This document shows positions 37,222 through 47,364 of a stretch of 64,000 nucleotides of DNA, one piece after another. Both the position numbers and the translations under genes were made by a program. This DNA is from Neotamlana sargassicola (GTDB taxonomy: Bacteria; Bacteroidota; Bacteroidia; Flavobacteriales; Flavobacteriaceae): contig NZ_JAJAPX010000002.1 in the NCBI RefSeq assembly GCF_020523965.1, positions 186,001 to 250,000 of the forward strand, in the 5' to 3' direction. Every line of letters begins with the position of its first letter. Positions within the stretch are counted from its first letter, which is position 1. The notes under the pieces are model-generated. The model saw nothing but the letters and a program-made list of their open reading frames with translations, ran no database searches and had not been told where the DNA came from.

Positions 37222-38049
37222 ATGTCAGTAAGAAAATTAAAACCAATCACACCAGGACAGCGTTTTAGAGTAGTAAATGGGTATGACGCCATAACTACTG
37301 ATAAGCCGGAAAAAAGTTTACTTGTTCCGAATAAAAGGTCTGGTGGTAGAAACAGTCAAGGAAAAATGACCATGCGCTATATTGGTGGTGGTCATAAAAG
37401 AAAGTATCGTATTATCGATTTTAAACGTAATAAAACTGGAATTCCAGCGGAAGTTAAGTCTATCGAGTACGATCCAAACAGAACAGCTTTTATCGCATTA
37501 TTGAATTATCAAGATGGTGAGAAAAGATACATTATTGCTCAAAATGGTTTACAAGTTGGTCAAAATGTAGTGTCTGGTACAGAAGGAATTGCTCCTGAAA
37601 TAGGAAATGCAATGCCACTAAGTGAAATTCCATTAGGTACAATAATCTCTTGTTTAGAGTTGCGTCCAGGTCAAGGTGCCGTTATGGCTCGTAGTGCTGG
37701 TGCATTTGCTCAATTAATGGCAAGAGATGGTAAGTTTGCTACGGTAAAATTACCTTCTGGAGAAACACGCTTAATTCTTGTAACGTGTATGGCTACAATA
37801 GGTGTAGTATCGAATTCAGATCACCAATTACTTGTTGGTGGTAAAGCAGGTAGAACGCGCTGGTTAGGACGTCGTCCAAGAACTAGACCAGTAGTAATGA
37901 ACCCAATCGATCACCCAATGGGTGGTGGTGAAGGACGTGCTTCAGGTGGTCACCCACGCTCTAGAAACGGTATTCCAGCTAAAGGATTTAGAACACGTTC
38001 TAAAACTAAAGCAAGTAATAAATATATTGTAGAACGTAGAAAGAAATAA
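37222..38049 (+). CDS. rplB: 50S ribosomal protein L2
   Basis: 275 residues. The [17 protein letters not shown] and [17 protein letters not shown] blocks, with the histidine needed near the peptidyl-transferase centre, are intact. Full length. Separated by only 3 bases from rpsS. Confidence 0.97.
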   Translation: MSVRKLKPITPGQRFRVVNGYDAITTDKPEKSLLVPNKRSGGRNSQGKMTMRYIGGGHKRKYRIIDFKRNKTGIPAEVKSIEYDPNRTAFIALLNYQDGEKRYIIAQNGLQVGQNVVSGTEGIAPEIGNAMPLSEIPLGTIISCLELRPGQGAVMARSAGAFAQLMARDGKFATVKLPSGETRLILVTCMATIGVVSNSDHQLLVGGKAGRTRWLGRRPRTRPVVMNPIDHPMGGGEGRASGGHPRSRNGIPAKGFRTRSKTKASNKYIVERRKK

Positions 38050-38052
38050 GAC

Positions 38053-38331
38053 ATGGCAAGATCATTAAAAAAAGGACCTTACGTTCATTATAAATTAGAA
38101 AGAAAAGTAGCTGCTAATGTAGAGGCTAACAAAAAAACAGTTATCAAAACTTGGTCAAGAGCTAGTATGATAACTCCAGATTTTGTAGGACAAACTATAG
38201 CAGTGCATAATGGCCGTCAATTTGTTCCTGTTTATGTAACAGAAAACATGGTAGGTCATAAATTAGGAGAATTTTCACCAACACGTTCATTCCGTGGGCA
38301 TGCAGGTGCTAAAAATAAAGGTAAAAAGTAG
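38053..38331 (+). CDS. rpsS: 30S ribosomal protein S19
   Basis: 92 residues. The start [19 protein letters not shown] and the C-terminal [18 protein letters not shown] are typical. It sits in the 30S head with S13. Usual S10-operon position between rplB and rplV. Confidence 0.97.
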   Translation: MARSLKKGPYVHYKLERKVAANVEANKKTVIKTWSRASMITPDFVGQTIAVHNGRQFVPVYVTENMVGHKLGEFSPTRSFRGHAGAKNKGKK

Positions 38332-38337
38332 TAAGCT

Positions 38338-38745
38338 ATGGGAAGTCGTAAAAAACAAATGGCAGACGCTATTAAGGAAGCAAAGAAGCAAGTTGCTTTT
38401 GCAAAACTTAATAACTGTCCTACATCACCAAGAAAAATGCGCTTAGTAGCCGATTTAGTAAGAGGTGAAAAGGTAGAAAATGCACTAAATATCTTAAAAT
38501 TCAATCAGAAGGAAGCTTCAGGTCGTTTAGAAAAGTTATTACTTTCGGCTATTGCTAACTGGCAAGCTAAAAACGAAGATGCTGATATTGAATCTGCTGA
38601 ATTATTCGTAAAAGAGATTAGAGTAGATGGCGGATCTATGTTAAAAAGATTACGTCCAGCTCCTCAAGGTCGTGCACATAGAATTAGAAAACGTTCTAAC
38701 CACGTAACATTAGTGGTTGGTGCTAACAATAACACACAAAGCTAA
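38338..38745 (+). CDS. rplV: 50S ribosomal protein L22
   Basis: 135 residues, slightly longer than E. coli L22. [20 protein letters not shown] and the tunnel-lining beta-hairpin ([16 protein letters not shown]) are clear. Packed tightly between rpsS and rpsC. Confidence 0.97.
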   Translation: MGSRKKQMADAIKEAKKQVAFAKLNNCPTSPRKMRLVADLVRGEKVENALNILKFNQKEASGRLEKLLLSAIANWQAKNEDADIESAELFVKEIRVDGGSMLKRLRPAPQGRAHRIRKRSNHVTLVVGANNNTQS

Positions 38746-38754
38746 GATAGAAGT

Positions 38755-39474
38755 ATGGGACAAAAAACAAATCCAATCGGAAATCGCTTAGGTATTATCA
38801 GAGGATGGGAATCTAACTGGTACGGAGGTAATGATTATGGAGATAAGCTTGCCGAAGACGATAAAATTAGAAAATACGTTCACGTACGTCTTTCTAAAGC
38901 TAGTGTAAGTAGAGTAATTATTGAGCGTACGCTTAAACTTGTAACCGTTACTATCACTACAGCTCGCCCAGGTATCATAATTGGTAAAGGCGGACAAGAG
39001 GTAGACAAGTTAAAAGAAGAGCTTAAGAAAATTACTGGTAAAGAAGTTCAGATTAACATCTTTGAAATTAAAAGACCTGAACTAGATGCGTTTTTAGTAG
39101 CATCAAGTATTGCAAGACAAATAGAAAATCGTATTTCTTATCGTCGTGCAATCAAAATGGCTATTGCTGCTACAATGCGTATGAACGCTGAAGGAATTAA
39201 AATCCAAATTAGTGGTCGTTTAAATGGTGCTGAAATGGCACGTTCTGAACACTACAAAGAAGGACGTATTCCTTTATCAACCTTTAGAGCCGATATTGAT
39301 TATGCTTTAGTTGAAGCACACACTACTTATGGTAGATTAGGTGTAAAAGTATGGATCATGAAAGGTGAAGTATATGGTAAAAGAGAGCTTTCTCCGCTTG
39401 TAGGTTTATCTAAAAAGCAAGGAAAAGGTGGCGCTGGACGCGGAAACAAAGGACCTCGTCGCAGTAGAAAGTAA
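38755..39474 (+). CDS. rpsC: 30S ribosomal protein S3
   Basis: 239 residues. The KH domain carries the [12 protein letters not shown] loop, and the C-terminal domain includes [15 protein letters not shown] basic Gly-rich tail ends the protein. It forms part of the mRNA entry site. Confidence 0.97.
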   Translation: MGQKTNPIGNRLGIIRGWESNWYGGNDYGDKLAEDDKIRKYVHVRLSKASVSRVIIERTLKLVTVTITTARPGIIIGKGGQEVDKLKEELKKITGKEVQINIFEIKRPELDAFLVASSIARQIENRISYRRAIKMAIAATMRMNAEGIKIQISGRLNGAEMARSEHYKEGRIPLSTFRADIDYALVEAHTTYGRLGVKVWIMKGEVYGKRELSPLVGLSKKQGKGGAGRGNKGPRRSRK

Positions 39475-39495
39475 TTTTTTATAAAGTAAAGAAAC

Positions 39496-39915
39496 ATGTT
39501 ACAGCCTAAAAGAACAAAATTTCGTAAGCAGCAAAAAGGACGTATGAAAGGAAATGCCGGAAGAGGGCACCAACTTTCAAACGGAACTTTTGGAATAAAA
39601 GCATTAGACTCTGTATTTATAACATCACGTCAAATTGAAGCAGCACGTATTGCCGCTACACGTTACATGAAAAGAGAAGGGCAACTTTGGATTAAAATAT
39701 TTCCGGACAAGCCAATTACAAAAAAGCCTCTTGAAGTACGTATGGGTAAAGGTAAAGGTGCCGTAGAATTATGGGTAGCTGTTGTAAAACCAGGAAGAGT
39801 ACTTTTTGAAATAGGTGGTGTGCCATTAGACGTGGCTAAAGAAGCATTACGTCTTGCAGCACAAAAACTACCAGTTAAAACTAAGTTTTTAATCGCTAGA
39901 GATTACGAAGCATAA
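39496..39915 (+). CDS. rplP: 50S ribosomal protein L16
   Basis: 139 residues. [19 protein letters not shown] and the [10 protein letters not shown] block, with an [10 protein letters not shown] loop, are diagnostic. It helps position A-site tRNA. Confidence 0.97.
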   Translation: MLQPKRTKFRKQQKGRMKGNAGRGHQLSNGTFGIKALDSVFITSRQIEAARIAATRYMKREGQLWIKIFPDKPITKKPLEVRMGKGKGAVELWVAVVKPGRVLFEIGGVPLDVAKEALRLAAQKLPVKTKFLIARDYEA

Positions 39916-39927
39916 TAATTTAAGATT

Positions 39928-40119
39928 ATGAAACAATCAGAAATTAAAGAATTATCTGTTGCTGAGTTACAAGAAAAACTTAGTGAAGTAAAAAAGAGTT
40001 ATTCAGACCTAAAATTGGCTCATGCAATTTCTCCTTTAGAAAATCCAATTCAATTACGTAGTGCAAGACGCACTGTTGCAAGAATTGCGACCGAATTAAC
40101 TAAAAGAGATTCACAATAA
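39928..40119 (+). CDS. rpmC: 50S ribosomal protein L29
   Basis: 63 residues forming a two-helix hairpin, with the conserved RRTVARIATEL block near the end. Located in the standard rplP-rpmC-rpsQ order. Confidence 0.95.
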   Translation: MKQSEIKELSVAELQEKLSEVKKSYSDLKLAHAISPLENPIQLRSARRTVARIATELTKRDSQ

Positions 40120-40131
40120 TTCTGCTTAAAT

Positions 40132-40389
40132 ATGGAAACAAGAAATTTAAGAAAAGAACGTATAGGAGTTGTTACAAGTAACAAAATGCAGAAATCGATT
40201 GTGGTTTCTGAGGTGAAAAAAGTAAAACACCCTATGTATGGAAAGTTCGTGTTAAAAACAAAAAAATATGTTGCGCACGACGAGAAAAATGACTGCAACG
40301 AAGGAGATACTGTAAGAATCATGGAAACAAGACCTTTAAGTAAATCTAAATGTTGGAGATTAGTTGAAATAATTGAAAGAGCGAAATAA
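40132..40389 (+). CDS. rpsQ: 30S ribosomal protein S17
   Basis: 85 residues. OB-fold protein with the signature [19 protein letters not shown] and the later [16 protein letters not shown]. Begins 12 bases after rpmC. Confidence 0.96.
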   Translation: METRNLRKERIGVVTSNKMQKSIVVSEVKKVKHPMYGKFVLKTKKYVAHDEKNDCNEGDTVRIMETRPLSKSKCWRLVEIIERAK

Positions 40390-40391
40390 TT

Positions 40392-40760
40392 ATGGTACAG
40401 CAAGAATCAAGATTAAAAGTAGCAGATAACACTGGAGCAAAAGAGGTTTTAACCATTCGTGTTCTAGGTGGTACTAAAAGAAGATACGCTTCTGTTGGTG
40501 ATAAAATTGTAGTTTCTGTTAAAGATGCTACACCAAACGGTAACATTAAAAAAGGTGCCGTATCAACTGCAGTAGTAGTTCGTACTGTAAAAGAAGTAAG
40601 AAGACCAGATGGATCTTATATTAGATTCGACGATAACGCTTGTGTATTATTAAACCCAGCGGGTGAGATGAGAGGTACACGTGTATTTGGTCCTGTTGCT
40701 AGAGAACTTCGTGATAAACAATTCATGAAAATTGTATCATTAGCACCAGAAGTGCTTTAA
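40392..40760 (+). CDS. rplN: 50S ribosomal protein L14
   Basis: 122 residues. [19 protein letters not shown] and the C-terminal [21 protein letters not shown] are typical. First gene of the spc group, only 2 bases after rpsQ, so there is no transcriptional break here. Confidence 0.97.
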   Translation: MVQQESRLKVADNTGAKEVLTIRVLGGTKRRYASVGDKIVVSVKDATPNGNIKKGAVSTAVVVRTVKEVRRPDGSYIRFDDNACVLLNPAGEMRGTRVFGPVARELRDKQFMKIVSLAPEVL

Positions 40761-40772
40761 TACATTATTAAG

Positions 40773-41084
40773 ATGACAAAGCTTAAAATTAAAACTGGAG
40801 ATACCGTAAAAGTAATAGCTGGAGATCATAAAGGTTCGGAAGGTAAAGTACAGAAGGTATTAATAGAAAAAAACAAAGCCATTGTTGAGGGTGTAAATTT
40901 GGTTAAGAAACACACTAAACCAAGTGCTCAAAACCCGCAAGGTGGTATTGTAGAGAAGGAAGCGCCAATTCACATCTCTAACTTATCGTTGTTAACTGCT
41001 AAAGGTGAAACAACTCGTGTAGGTTACAGAGTAGAAGGTGATAAGAAAGTGAGATTCTCAGTAAAATCTAATGAAGTAATATAG
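40773..41084 (+). CDS. rplX: 50S ribosomal protein L24
   Basis: 103 residues. KOW motif [18 protein letters not shown] at the N-terminus, then [14 protein letters not shown]. An assembly-initiating 23S rRNA binder. Two bases separate it from rplE. Confidence 0.96.
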   Translation: MTKLKIKTGDTVKVIAGDHKGSEGKVQKVLIEKNKAIVEGVNLVKKHTKPSAQNPQGGIVEKEAPIHISNLSLLTAKGETTRVGYRVEGDKKVRFSVKSNEVI

Positions 41085-41086
41085 TT

Positions 41087-41638
41087 ATGGCATATTCACC
41101 TAGACTTAAAGAAGAGTATAAAAGCAAAGTAATTGCAGCTCTTACAGACGAATTTGGATATCAAAATGTAATGCAAGTTCCAAAATTACAAAAGATAGTA
41201 ATATCTAAAGGTGTTGGTGCTGCAGTTGCAGATAAGAAATTAATCGACTACGCTGTAGAAGAATTAACTACAATATCTGGACAAAAAGCCGTAGCAACTT
41301 TATCTAAAAAAGACGTTGCTTCTTTTAAATTACGTAAAGGCATGCCTATTGGCGCTAAAGTAACTTTACGTGGTGAAAGAATGTACGAATTCTTAGATAG
41401 ATTAGTAACTTCTGCTTTACCTCGTGTAAGAGATTTTAACGGAATTAAAGCTACAGGTTTCGATGGTCGTGGTAACTACAACTTAGGAATCACAGAACAA
41501 ATTATCTTCCCTGAAATAAATATCGATAAGGTAAACAAAATTTCAGGTATGGATATTACATTTGTAACTTCTGCCGAAACAGATAAAGAAGCAAAATCAT
41601 TATTAACCGAATTAGGATTACCTTTTAAAAAGAACTAA
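41087..41638 (+). CDS. rplE: 50S ribosomal protein L5
   Basis: 183 residues. The [16 protein letters not shown] and [15 protein letters not shown] blocks are diagnostic. It forms the 5S rRNA complex with L18. Confidence 0.97.
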   Translation: MAYSPRLKEEYKSKVIAALTDEFGYQNVMQVPKLQKIVISKGVGAAVADKKLIDYAVEELTTISGQKAVATLSKKDVASFKLRKGMPIGAKVTLRGERMYEFLDRLVTSALPRVRDFNGIKATGFDGRGNYNLGITEQIIFPEINIDKVNKISGMDITFVTSAETDKEAKSLLTELGLPFKKN

Positions 41639-41641
41639 GAT

Positions 41642-41911
41642 ATGGCTAAAGAATCAATGAAAGCCCGTGAGGTAAAAAGAGCTAAAACAGTTGCTAAGTA
41701 TGCTGAGAAACGTAAAGCTTTAAAAGAAGCTGGCGATTACGAAGCATTACAAAAGTTACCTAAAAATGCTTCGCCTATTCGCATGCATAATAGATGTAAG
41801 CTTACAGGAAGACCTAAAGGTTACATGAGAAACTTTGGTATTTCTCGTGTTATGTTTAGAGAAATGGCTAACAAAGGCTTAATCCCAGGGGTTAAAAAAG
41901 CTAGTTGGTAA
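41642..41911 (+). CDS. rpsN: 30S ribosomal protein S14
   Basis: 89 residues, the long form without the zinc-binding cysteine set. The [19 protein letters not shown] block is clear. It follows rplE by 3 bases. It is followed by a 73-base spacer with a hairpin before rpsH. Confidence 0.96.
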   Translation: MAKESMKAREVKRAKTVAKYAEKRKALKEAGDYEALQKLPKNASPIRMHNRCKLTGRPKGYMRNFGISRVMFREMANKGLIPGVKKASW

Positions 41912-41928
41912 AAAAAGAATTATAAATT

Positions 41929-41964
41929 GGTTTTAGGTTCAAGAGAAAGAGTTTCTTGAAAACC
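41929..41964 (+). promoter_or_regulatory. Hairpin in the rpsN-rpsH spacer (candidate S8 leader)
   Basis: TTCAAGA and TCTTGAA form a 7-bp stem with a 9-base loop (41938-41960). An outer GGTT/AACC pair closes it across a five-base left bulge. There is no T-run, so it is not a terminator. S8 is the spc-operon repressor in E. coli, which makes this a candidate site; the match to the known S8 site has not been tested. Confidence 0.45.
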
Positions 41965-41984
41965 ACTACCGCAAATTAATAAAT

Positions 41985-42383
41985 ATGTATACAGATCCAA
42001 TCGCGGATTATCTTACTAGAATTAGAAACGCAGTGCGTGCTAACCACAGAGTGGTTGAGATTCCTGCTTCTAATTTAAAGAAAAACATAACTAAAATATT
42101 ATTCGAGCAAGGATATATTTTAAGTTATAAGTTTGATGATTCAACTGTACAGGGAACAATTAAAATTGCTCTTAAGTACAACAAAGAAACAAAAGAACCA
42201 GTAATTAAAAAGCTTCAACGCATTAGTACTCCAGGTTTACGTAAGTATGCTGGTGCCGATGAGTTACCAAGAATTCTTAATGGTTTAGGTATTGCCATCG
42301 TTTCTACATCTCATGGTGTAATGACAGGTAAACAAGCCAAAAAAGAAAATGTAGGTGGCGAAGTTTTATGTTACGTTTACTAA
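41985..42383 (+). CDS. rpsH: 30S ribosomal protein S8
   Basis: 132 residues. [13 protein letters not shown] at the start and [19 protein letters not shown] at the end are diagnostic. It binds 16S rRNA helix 21 and is an autogenous regulator in E. coli. Confidence 0.97.
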   Translation: MYTDPIADYLTRIRNAVRANHRVVEIPASNLKKNITKILFEQGYILSYKFDDSTVQGTIKIALKYNKETKEPVIKKLQRISTPGLRKYAGADELPRILNGLGIAIVSTSHGVMTGKQAKKENVGGEVLCYVY

Positions 42384-42401
42384 TTTTAAAACCTAAAAGA
42401 A

Positions 42402-42944
42402 ATGTCAAGAATAGGAAAAAATCCAGTAGCCATTCCAGAAGGTGTAACAGTTAGTGTTAAAGATAACGCTGTAACTGTAAAAGGAAAATTAGGAGAATTA
42501 ACTCAAAGTTTCGATACAGTTGAAATTGCAGTAGAAGATGCAAACGTAGTTGTTTCTCGTTCTGCTGAAACTAAAGATCACAAAGCTAAACACGGTTTAT
42601 ATAGAGCGTTAATTGCTAACATGATTGATGGTGTATCAAAAGGGTGGACTAAAGAATTAGAATTGGTTGGTGTAGGTTATAGAGCATCAAACCAAGGACA
42701 AAAGTTAGACCTTGCTATAGGTTTCTCACACAATATCGTTATGGACATTGCTCCAGAAGTTAAAGTGGAAACTGTTTCAGAAAAAGGTAAGAATCCAATT
42801 GTAAAACTAACTTCTTTTGACAAACAACTTGTTGGTCAAGTAGCTGCTAAAATACGTGGCTTTAGAAAACCTGAACCTTACAAAGGAAAAGGTATTAAGT
42901 TTGTTGGTGAGGAAATTAGAAGAAAAGCAGGTAAATCAGCTTAA
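42402..42944 (+). CDS. rplF: 50S ribosomal protein L6
   Basis: 180 residues. [14 protein letters not shown] at the N-terminus and the C-terminal [13 protein letters not shown] are typical of L6. Part of the factor-binding region. Confidence 0.97.
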   Translation: MSRIGKNPVAIPEGVTVSVKDNAVTVKGKLGELTQSFDTVEIAVEDANVVVSRSAETKDHKAKHGLYRALIANMIDGVSKGWTKELELVGVGYRASNQGQKLDLAIGFSHNIVMDIAPEVKVETVSEKGKNPIVKLTSFDKQLVGQVAAKIRGFRKPEPYKGKGIKFVGEEIRRKAGKSA

Positions 42945-42955
42945 TAAATTTAGTT

Positions 42956-43312
42956 ATGGCATTAACAAAGAACGAAAGAAGATTAAGAATAAAAAACAGA
43001 ATTCGTAAGGTTGTTTCTGGTACAGAAGCAAGACCTAGATTAGCTGTTTACAGAAGTAATAAAGAAATTTATGCTCAAATAGTTGACGATGTAACTGGTG
43101 TAACACTAGGATCGGCATCTTCAAGAGATAAAAGTATAGATACTGCTAAAGTTAATAAAGTTGAAGCTGCTAAATTAGTAGGTAAGGCTATAGCTGAGAA
43201 AGCACTTAAAGCAGGTATAGAAACTATCGCTTTCGATAGAGGTGGTTATTTATATCATGGTAGAGTAAAATCATTAGCTGAAGGAGCTAGAGAAGCAGGA
43301 CTTAAATTCTAA
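42956..43312 (+). CDS. rplR: 50S ribosomal protein L18
   Basis: 118 residues. A basic N-terminal tail, then [18 protein letters not shown] and [20 protein letters not shown]. It binds 5S rRNA with L5. Confidence 0.97.
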   Translation: MALTKNERRLRIKNRIRKVVSGTEARPRLAVYRSNKEIYAQIVDDVTGVTLGSASSRDKSIDTAKVNKVEAAKLVGKAIAEKALKAGIETIAFDRGGYLYHGRVKSLAEGAREAGLKF

Positions 43313-43318
43313 GATATT

Positions 43319-43843
43319 ATGTTTCAAAAATATAAAAGCGCAGAGTTAGTAAAACCAAGTGGATTAGATCTTAAAGATCGTTTAGTTGGTGTACAGAGAG
43401 TTACAAAAGTAACTAAAGGTGGTAGAGCATTTGGTTTCTCGGCAATCGTTGTGGTTGGTGATGAAGCTGGTGTTGTAGGACAAGGTTTAGGAAAGTCTAA
43501 AGACGTAGCTAGTGCGATTGCAAAAGCGGTTGAAGATGCTAAAAAGAACCTAGTTCGTATTCCAATTATTAAAGGAACTTTACCTCACGAGCAAAAAGGT
43601 AAATATGGTGGTGCAAGAGTAAACATTATTCCTGCAGCTCCTGGTACAGGTGTAATTGCCGGTGGTGCTGTAAGAACAGTATTAGAAGCCGTTGGTGTAC
43701 ATGATGTATTATCTAAATCTCAAGGGTCTTCAAATCCGCATAACGTAGTAAAGGCAACTTTTGATGCTTTATTACAATTAAGAGATGCGAAAACTATTGC
43801 AAAGGATAGAGGGATTTCACTTGAACAAGTTTTTAACGCTTAA
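43319..43843 (+). CDS. rpsE: 30S ribosomal protein S5
   Basis: 174 residues. [20 protein letters not shown] and [19 protein letters not shown] are diagnostic of S5, involved in decoding fidelity. It precedes the short rpmD. Confidence 0.97.
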   Translation: MFQKYKSAELVKPSGLDLKDRLVGVQRVTKVTKGGRAFGFSAIVVVGDEAGVVGQGLGKSKDVASAIAKAVEDAKKNLVRIPIIKGTLPHEQKGKYGGARVNIIPAAPGTGVIAGGAVRTVLEAVGVHDVLSKSQGSSNPHNVVKATFDALLQLRDAKTIAKDRGISLEQVFNA

Positions 43844-43855
43844 TAAGAATCAGAA

Positions 43856-44035
43856 ATGGCAAAGATTAAAGTAACAAAAGTTAAAAGCGCAATCAATCGT
43901 ACGTTAAGACAAAAAAGAACTTTAGAAGCTCTTGGTCTTAGAAAGATTGGACAAGTAAAAGAATTTGAAGCTACACCAAACATTCTTGGTATGGTTGCAA
44001 AAGTGTCACATTTAGTTTCTGTAGAAGAAGCTTAA
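43856..44035 (+). CDS. rpmD: 50S ribosomal protein L30
   Basis: 59 residues. The start codon lies 12 bases after the rpsE stop. MAKIKVTKVKSAINR and TLEALGLRKIGQVKEF are the expected L30 pattern. It fills the usual slot between rpsE and rplO. Confidence 0.95.
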   Translation: MAKIKVTKVKSAINRTLRQKRTLEALGLRKIGQVKEFEATPNILGMVAKVSHLVSVEEA

Positions 44036-44051
44036 AAAATAAAACTGAAAA

Positions 44052-44504
44052 ATGGATTTAAGTAATTTAAAACCTGCACAAGGTTCAGTAAAAAGCCAAG
44101 GAAAGCGCGTAGGTCGTGGTCAAGGTTCTGGTAAAGGTGGTACCGCTACACGTGGTCACAAAGGAGCAAAATCGCGTTCTGGTTATTCTAAGAAATTAGG
44201 TTTTGAAGGTGGGCAAATGCCGCTTCAAAGACGTGTTCCTAAGTTTGGTTTTACAAACATTAACCGCGTGGAGTATCAAGGTGTAAACTTAGACACTTTA
44301 CAACAATTGGTTGATGACAAGAAAATTAATGATACTGTAGATTTTGAATCATTATTCGCAAACCGTTTAGTTGGTAAAAACGATTTAGTAAAAATATTAG
44401 GTCGTGGTGAATTAAAAGCAAAATTAAAAGTATCTGCTCATAAGTTTACTGCTTCCGCTAAAGCTGCTATTGAAGCCGCAGGTGGTGAAGCTGTAACAAT
44501 TTAA
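44052..44504 (+). CDS. rplO: 50S ribosomal protein L15
   Basis: 150 residues. The Gly/Arg-rich N-terminal part (KRVGRGQGSGKGGTATRGHK) is diagnostic. The globular C-terminal domain is complete. It precedes secY by 14 bases. Confidence 0.97.
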   Translation: MDLSNLKPAQGSVKSQGKRVGRGQGSGKGGTATRGHKGAKSRSGYSKKLGFEGGQMPLQRRVPKFGFTNINRVEYQGVNLDTLQQLVDDKKINDTVDFESLFANRLVGKNDLVKILGRGELKAKLKVSAHKFTASAKAAIEAAGGEAVTI

Positions 44505-44518
44505 GACATTTTATAAGT

Positions 44519-45865
44519 ATGAAGTTTATAGAATCAATAAAAAATGTTTGGAAAATTGAAGAACTAAGAAACCGTATAGTAGTTACTTTAACGTTATTAT
44601 TAGTTTATCGATTTGGTGCTCAAGTAGTTTTACCTGGTATTGACGCTGCTCAATTAGGCGGCTTATCTGATAGTACAGATAGCGGTTTATTAGGCTTACT
44701 TAATGCGTTTACAGGTGGAGCGTTTGCAAATGCATCGGTATTTGCACTTGGTATTATGCCTTACATTTCTGCTTCTATTGTTGTTCAATTAATGGGAATT
44801 GCAATTCCTTATTTACAAAAATTACAAAAAGAAGGAGCTAGTGGTCAGAAAAAAATAACACAAATAACACGTTGGTTAACCATCGCTATTTGTTTATTAC
44901 AAGCACCAGGTTATTTAGCTAGTTTACCCGCATTAGGTATTCCTCAGAGCGCCTTTTTATTAGGAACTGGATTTACTTTTTATTTCTCTTCTGTTTCTAT
45001 ATTAGTAACGGGATGTATTTTTGCGATGTGGTTAGGTGAAAAAATTACCGATAAGGGAATTGGTAATGGTATTTCATTATTAATTATGGTTGGTATTATC
45101 GCTACTTTACCACAAGCATTTTTACAAAACGCAGCTACTAGATTAGAAGGTAATAACGTTATGTTAATTCTTTTCGAACTTGTAATTTGGTTTGTAATAA
45201 TATTAGCATCTATTATGTTAGTAATGGGTGTTCGTAAAATTGCGGTTCAATATGCAAGAAGAACGGCTACTGGAGGTTACGAAAAGGCGGCAGTTGCTGG
45301 TTCTAGACAGTACATACCATTAAAATTAAATGCTTCTGGTGTAATGCCAATTATATTTGCTCAAGCTATTATGTTTGTGCCTGGATTAATTGGAGGATCT
45401 TCTTTTTTAAAAGATACCAGTTTTGGAGCATGGTTAACTACAAATTATTCTGATTTATTCGGATTTACATACAACCTAACATTTGCTTTATTAATTATTG
45501 TGTTTACATATTTTTATACGGCAATTACGGTTCCAACTAATAAAATGGCCGACGATTTAAAACGTAGCGGTGGTTTTATTCCAGGTATCCGTCCAGGTTC
45601 TGAAACTTCGGAGTATTTAGATAAAATCATGTCTCAAATTACCTTACCAGGTTCTATATTTTTAGCTTTAATTGCAATATTCCCTGCATTTATAGTTAAA
45701 CTTATGGGAGTTCAACAAACATGGGCTATGTTTTTTGGTGGCACATCCTTGTTAATTATGGTCGGGGTTGCTATAGACACTATGCAACAAATAAATTCTT
45801 ATTTGTTAAATAGACACTATGATGGTTTGATGAAAACTGGTAAAAATAGAAAGGCAGTAGCTTAA
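44519..45865 (+). CDS. secY: Protein translocase subunit SecY
   Basis: 448 residues with ten predicted membrane helices. Conserved blocks include [30 protein letters not shown] and [11 protein letters not shown]. It forms the central channel of the Sec translocon in the inner membrane. Located in the classic place after rplO. Confidence 0.97.
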   Translation: MKFIESIKNVWKIEELRNRIVVTLTLLLVYRFGAQVVLPGIDAAQLGGLSDSTDSGLLGLLNAFTGGAFANASVFALGIMPYISASIVVQLMGIAIPYLQKLQKEGASGQKKITQITRWLTIAICLLQAPGYLASLPALGIPQSAFLLGTGFTFYFSSVSILVTGCIFAMWLGEKITDKGIGNGISLLIMVGIIATLPQAFLQNAATRLEGNNVMLILFELVIWFVIILASIMLVMGVRKIAVQYARRTATGGYEKAAVAGSRQYIPLKLNASGVMPIIFAQAIMFVPGLIGGSSFLKDTSFGAWLTTNYSDLFGFTYNLTFALLIIVFTYFYTAITVPTNKMADDLKRSGGFIPGIRPGSETSEYLDKIMSQITLPGSIFLALIAIFPAFIVKLMGVQQTWAMFFGGTSLLIMVGVAIDTMQQINSYLLNRHYDGLMKTGKNRKAVA

Positions 45866-45875
45866 TTATTATACT

Positions 45876-46091
45876 ATGGCAAAACAAGCAGCAATAGAGC
45901 AAGACGGAACAATTATTGAAGCATTATCTAATGCAATGTTTCGTGTAGAATTAGAAAATGGTCACATTGTGACTGCGCATATATCTGGTAAAATGCGTAT
46001 GCATTATATTAAATTATTACCAGGGGATAAAGTAAAATTAGAAATGAGTCCTTATGATTTAACTAAGGCTCGTATAACCTATAGATACTAA
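45876..46091 (+). CDS. infA: Translation initiation factor IF-1
   Basis: 71 residues. An OB fold with [20 protein letters not shown] and [14 protein letters not shown]. It binds the A site of the 30S subunit during initiation. Ten bases after secY. Confidence 0.97.
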   Translation: MAKQAAIEQDGTIIEALSNAMFRVELENGHIVTAHISGKMRMHYIKLLPGDKVKLEMSPYDLTKARITYRY

Positions 46092-46096
46092 GACTC

Positions 46097-46213
46097 ATGA
46101 AAGTAAGAGCATCAGTAAAGAAAAGAAGCGCAGATTGTAAAATAGTGCGTAGAAAAGGTAGACTTTACGTAATTAACAAAAAGAATCCTAGATTTAAGCA
46201 AAGACAAGGATAA
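46097..46213 (+). CDS. rpmJ: 50S ribosomal protein L36, zinc-free type
   Basis: 38 residues, starting [17 protein letters not shown] and ending FKQRQG. Compared with canonical L36, which uses Cys11, Cys14, Cys27 and His33 to bind zinc, it has Ser11, Cys14, Asn27 and Phe33, so the zinc site is lost. It begins 5 bases after infA. Confidence 0.95.
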   Translation: MKVRASVKKRSADCKIVRRKGRLYVINKKNPRFKQRQG

Positions 46214-46225
46214 AAAAAATAATGG

Positions 46226-46316
46226 TCATTAGTAATTAGACGTTAGATGAATCTGTTTGAAATAGAAATGTTTAGGATTCTAACAACTAAAAGCTAACAA
46301 CTAAAAACTAAAATCA
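46226..46316 (+). repeat. Heptad-phased leader before rpsM (copy A)
   Basis: Thirteen consecutive 7-base units fill the gap to 2 bases before the rpsM ATG. The left part is made of NNNTTAG words (TCATTAG, TAATTAG, ACGTTAG) and the right part of words ending in CT (AACAACT, AAAAGCT). TTAG and CTAA boxes can pair, giving a long imperfect hairpin. It is near-identical to the leader before rpsK. Confidence 0.85.
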
Positions 46317-46318
46317 AT

Positions 46319-46687
46319 ATGGCAAGAATTGCAGGTGTAGACATACCAAAAAACAAAAGAGGAGTTATCTCTTTAACTTATATCTACGGTGTAGGTAGAA
46401 GCAGAGCAAAAGAAATTTTAGCTACAGCTAAAGTTGATGAAAGTACCAAAGTTCAAGATTGGACTGACGATGATATTAGCGGTATTCGTGAAGCTATCGC
46501 AGCCTTTACTATTGAAGGTGAGTTACGTTCTGAAACTCAATTAAACATTAAGCGTTTAATGGATATCGGTTGTAATAGAGGTATTCGTCACAGAGCGGGG
46601 CTTCCTTTAAGAGGACAACGTACTAAGAATAACTCTAGAACAAGAAAAGGTAAAAGAAAAACTGTTGCTAACAAGAAAAAAGCATAA
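46319..46687 (+). CDS. rpsM: 30S ribosomal protein S13
   Basis: 122 residues. [20 protein letters not shown] and the C-terminal [19 protein letters not shown] are diagnostic. First gene of the alpha group. Flanked on both sides by copies of a heptad leader. Confidence 0.97.
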   Translation: MARIAGVDIPKNKRGVISLTYIYGVGRSRAKEILATAKVDESTKVQDWTDDDISGIREAIAAFTIEGELRSETQLNIKRLMDIGCNRGIRHRAGLPLRGQRTKNNSRTRKGKRKTVANKKKA

Positions 46688-46704
46688 GTAAAATAATTTA
46701 ACAG

Positions 46705-46803
46705 TCATTAGTTCATTAGTATTTGGACGTTAGAAGAATCTGTTTGAAATGTAAAAGTTTAGGATTCCAATAACTAAAAGCTAGCAACTAAAAACTAAAA
46801 GAA
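46705..46803 (+). repeat. Heptad-phased leader before rpsK (copy B)
   Basis: Fourteen 7-base units with one extra base after the first, ending 1 base before the rpsK ATG. Units ACGTTAG, TGTTTGA, AAAAGCT and AAAAACT are identical to those of copy A and occur in the same order. The shared order shows common origin by duplication. Confidence 0.85.
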
Positions 46804-46804
46804 T

Positions 46805-47188
46805 ATGGCAAAAACAAGCACAAAAAAACGTAAAGTTATTGTTGAGTCTGTAGGTGAAGCTCACGTTACAGCATCATTTAACAATATCATTATCTCACTT
46901 ACCAATAAAAATGGAGACGTTATTTCATGGTCTTCTGCCGGTAAAATGGGATTTAGAGGTTCAAAGAAAAACACACCTTATGCAGCGCAATTAGCTGCTG
47001 AAGATGCTGCAGGCGTAGCTTCGGAAGCAGGTTTAAAGAAAGTAAAGGTATACGTTAAAGGACCAGGTAATGGTAGAGAATCTGCCATCCGTTCAATCCA
47101 TAATGCAGGTATCGAAGTTACAGAAATTATCGACGTAACTCCATTACCACATAACGGTTGTCGTCCTCCAAAACGTCGTAGAGTATAA
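46805..47188 (+). CDS. rpsK: 30S ribosomal protein S11
   Basis: 127 residues. [19 protein letters not shown] and the C-terminal [18 protein letters not shown] are typical. It forms part of the mRNA exit platform. Followed by a terminator, which splits it from rpsD. Confidence 0.97.
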   Translation: MAKTSTKKRKVIVESVGEAHVTASFNNIIISLTNKNGDVISWSSAGKMGFRGSKKNTPYAAQLAAEDAAGVASEAGLKKVKVYVKGPGNGRESAIRSIHNAGIEVTEIIDVTPLPHNGCRPPKRRRV

Positions 47189-47211
47189 TTACATTTTAAT
47201 GTAAGTTAAAT

Positions 47212-47247
47212 AAATATCAGCTATTTATAGCTGATATTTGTTTTTTT
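47212..47247 (+). terminator. Terminator after rpsK
   Basis: A 12-bp perfect stem (AAATATCAGCTA arms, four-base loop) is followed after one base by seven T residues. It would end or attenuate the upstream ribosomal transcript before rpsD. Confidence 0.85.
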
Positions 47248-47250
47248 ATG

Positions 47251-47258
47251 TACATTTG
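47251..47258 (+). promoter_or_regulatory. Promoter -7 element for rpsD-rpoA-rplQ
   Basis: TACATTTG matches the Bacteroidota -7 consensus TAnnTTTG exactly. No clear TTTG lies 19 bases upstream; the terminator stem occupies that place. It lies about 107 bases before the rpsD start and would give a separate transcript for rpsD, rpoA and rplQ. Confidence 0.6.
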
Positions 47259-47292
47259 CAAACCGAAAAAAATAATATAAACAAGTATCAAC

Positions 47293-47348
47293 GAGAGAAA
47301 TACGTTTGTCGAAGGATAAGATTAAGACCTTAATTCACAAATTCTCTC
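47293..47348 (+). promoter_or_regulatory. Structured 5' leader of rpsD (candidate S4 control site)
   Basis: GAGAGAA (47293-47299) pairs with TTCTCTC (47342-47348). Inside lies a smaller hairpin, ATTAA/TTAAT. The closed stem ends 17 bases before the rpsD start. S4 is an autogenous repressor in several bacteria, so this leader is a candidate target. Confidence 0.45.
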
Positions 47349-47364
47349 ATAATTTAATTTTAAA

